From: an uncultured Victivallales bacterium
GTDB taxonomy: Bacteria; Verrucomicrobiota; Lentisphaeria; Oligosphaerales; JAFGRS01
Length of the DNA stretch: 35,060 nucleotides
Direction: 5' to 3'
Assembly: GCA_903837355.1 (NCBI GenBank)
Contig: CAILUI010000228.1
Span: 1-35,060, forward strand
Positions 33,783-35,060 of the stretch are shown in pieces. Each line of letters opens with the position of its first letter. The first letter of the stretch is position 1. Made by a program: the position numbers and the translations under genes. The notes under the pieces are model-generated. The model did no database searches. It saw only the letters and a program-made list of their open reading frames with translations, and was not told the origin of the DNA.

Positions 33783-34880
33783 ATGGACACGGTTACGAGA
33801 TCCGTCACCCCGGAGGCGCCCCCGTCGATCCCACCGGAGGGTATGACTGCCGCTGCTCGGAAGCCGGGCTGGGGCACGTATGTCCCCTGGGGAATTGCAG
33901 GACTGGCAATCTGGTGGTTGCTGTACCGGAACCTGGCGCCGTTGGCGGCGTGGTTCACGTACAGCCTGATGCCCCTGACCCCCGGCACGCACCTGAGTGC
34001 CGCCGTGGAGTTCTTTGTCTATGAAACCCCCAAGGTGTTGATGCTGCTTACGCTCGTCGTCTTCGGCGTCGGCATCATCCGCTCGTTCTTCACCCCGGAA
34101 CGGACGCGGTTGCTGCTCTCCGGCAGACGCGAATCCACCGGCAATGTGCTGGCGGCGTTACTGGGCATCGTCACGCCCTTCTGCTCATGCTCCGCGGTAC
34201 CGTTGTTCATCGGCTTCGTCACCACCGGCGTGCCGCTGGGGGTGACGTTCTCCTTCCTGATTTCGGCACCGATGGTCAACGAGGTGGCGTTGGTGTTGCT
34301 GTTCGGGCTGTTTGGCTGGAAGGTCGCGGCGATCTACCTGGGGATGGGAGTGGCCATCGCCATCGTTTCGGGCTGGATCATCGGGCGGCTACGGCTCGAG
34401 AAGTACGTCGAGGACTGGGTCTACCAGACGCAGGTCGGTGGCGCCGGCCCAGAAGCGGAACCGGACTGGGCCGGGCGCATCCGCCTGGGCCTGGATGCGG
34501 TCAAGGACATTGTCGGGCGCGTCTGGCTGTACGTGCTGCTTGGTATCGGCGTCGGCGCAGGCATCCACGGGTACGTACCCGAGAACTTCATGGCGGCCAT
34601 CATGGGCAAAGGGGCCTGGTGGTCGGTGCCGCTGGCCGTGATCATCGGCGTCCCGATGTACTCCAATGCCGCTGGGATCATCCCGATCGTGCAGGCCTTG
34701 CTCGGCAAGGGTGCTGCCCTGGGCACGGTTCTGGCCTTCATGATGGCGGTGATCGGACTCTCCCTGCCCGAGGCCGTCATTCTCCGCAAGGTGCTCAAGC
34801 CCCGCCTGCTGGCGGTGTTCTTCGGCATCGTGGCCCTGGGCATCGTCGGCGTAGGTTACCTGTTCAATCTCATCATGTGA
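33783..34880 (+). CDS. ArsP_1 (DUF318) family permease
   Basis: 365 residues, about eight membrane helices: 33-50, 85-103, 122-150, 157-178, 182-202, 246-265, 280-305, 315-335 and 340-363 are hydrophobic. The family signature TPFCSCSAVPLFIGF lies at 131-145 with Cys134 and Cys136, and the second signature GVPMYSNAAGIIPIVQALL is at 289-307. A soluble loop covers about 203-240. ATG 33783 has only a weak GAGG upstream; a Met at 21 is an alternative. ArsP proteins export organoarsenicals in studied species, while related DUF318 permeases serve other metals or metabolites, so the exact substrate is open. The position after arsR makes metalloid export the most likely role. Confidence 0.9.
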   Translation: MDTVTRSVTPEAPPSIPPEGMTAAARKPGWGTYVPWGIAGLAIWWLLYRNLAPLAAWFTYSLMPLTPGTHLSAAVEFFVYETPKVLMLLTLVVFGVGIIRSFFTPERTRLLLSGRRESTGNVLAALLGIVTPFCSCSAVPLFIGFVTTGVPLGVTFSFLISAPMVNEVALVLLFGLFGWKVAAIYLGMGVAIAIVSGWIIGRLRLEKYVEDWVYQTQVGGAGPEAEPDWAGRIRLGLDAVKDIVGRVWLYVLLGIGVGAGIHGYVPENFMAAIMGKGAWWSVPLAVIIGVPMYSNAAGIIPIVQALLGKGAALGTVLAFMMAVIGLSLPEAVILRKVLKPRLLAVFFGIVALGIVGVGYLFNLIM

Positions 34881-34894
34881 GCCGCGCGGGCGGC
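34881..34894 (+). terminator. GC hairpin after the permease gene
   Basis: GCCGC and GCGGC form a perfect 5-bp stem with a 4-base loop starting at the base after the stop codon. No T-run follows directly; GGTTTTATAA lies 35 bases on. Confidence 0.33.
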
Positions 34895-34924
34895 AGGTCC
34901 GGCCATCGGCGCCACCAGGGCGCA

Positions 34925-35060
34925 GGGTGGTTTTATAATAATATGGAATATACTGCAGTAGAATAAGTTGCATTGTAGTTCTGGATATTTTGTGGTTGCC
35001 TGCTATGGTGCTTGTCACTATGGCGATCAGCACCGAACCTACCGGGCAGGCAGTCCAGAT
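34925..35060 (+). promoter_or_regulatory. AT-rich promoter region and possible start of the next gene
   Basis: The base composition changes sharply here. A perfect TATAAT (34934-34939) and a TATACT (34949-34954) are present, the latter merging with the palindrome TACTGCAGTA (34951-34960); neither has a good -35. Two in-frame ATGs (35005 and 35020) open a frame that runs out of the window, but no ribosome site precedes them. I call only the promoter character with some confidence. Confidence 0.35.

Overview
High-GC bacterial chromosome segment with about 20 protein genes, one tRNA and several gene remnants. The gene mix is a secreted PEP-CTERM protein, several very large secreted glycoside hydrolases, a Cys-type sulfatase, a tagaturonate epimerase and housekeeping genes. 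This suggests a polysaccharide-degrading Gram-negative heterotroph of the PVC type (Planctomycetota, Verrucomicrobiota, Lentisphaerota, Kiritimatiellota or relatives). That placement is inference from gene content; there is no rRNA or marker gene that fixes it.

Layout. 1-3.1 kb: the likely tail of a leftward-neighbour gene, a PEP-CTERM protein with a good promoter, an elongator-type tRNA-Met(CAU) whose 3' side faces a 40-residue remnant of a tyrosine integrase, a glycosidase gene that lost its middle, and a 5-TM EamA protein. 3.2-8.6 kb: a lipoprotein made of Gly-Pro-Phe repeats, a 1274-residue secreted glycoside hydrolase with CBM9-like and LamG-like modules, a 61-residue lipoprotein, and a secreted protein that looks like the two ends of a glycosidase without its catalytic core. 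8.6-14 kb: an imperfect palindromic repeat, a DUF1846 protein and carB. 14-18.9 kb: a secreted protein and a histone-deacetylase-family amidohydrolase (leftward), exbB-exbD (rightward), and a two-gene leftward unit of a degenerate histidine kinase-receiver protein coupled to an RsuA/RluB-type pseudouridine synthase.

19-32.7 kb is a carbohydrate-utilisation region. uxaE (tagaturonate epimerase) points right. A leftward operon runs sulfatase, GH42-type beta-galactosidase, large secreted GH-A-like enzyme. A divergent rightward pair encodes a secreted TIM-barrel glycosidase of unclear family and a GH95-type enzyme (alpha-L-fucosidase or alpha-L-galactosidase). Together they would act on a galactose- and fucose- (or L-galactose-) bearing, possibly sulfated or uronic-acid-containing polysaccharide. 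No SusC/SusD pair or transporter for the products is in view. The sulfatase and GH42 lack signal peptides while the other enzymes have them.

32.8-34.9 kb is a small metalloid-response module: a 53-residue protein of unknown function, an ArsR repressor with the CxC metal site, and an ArsP_1-family permease. Both the small gene and arsR carry a TTGG-N8-CCAA dyad followed by a shared GTAnGCAT tail, placed on their promoters. This suggests one regulator controls both and brings the unknown small protein into the ArsR regulon. I consider this, the integrase scar at the tRNA, the pair of core-deleted glycosidases and the kinase-dead hybrid sensor the most interesting features of the window.
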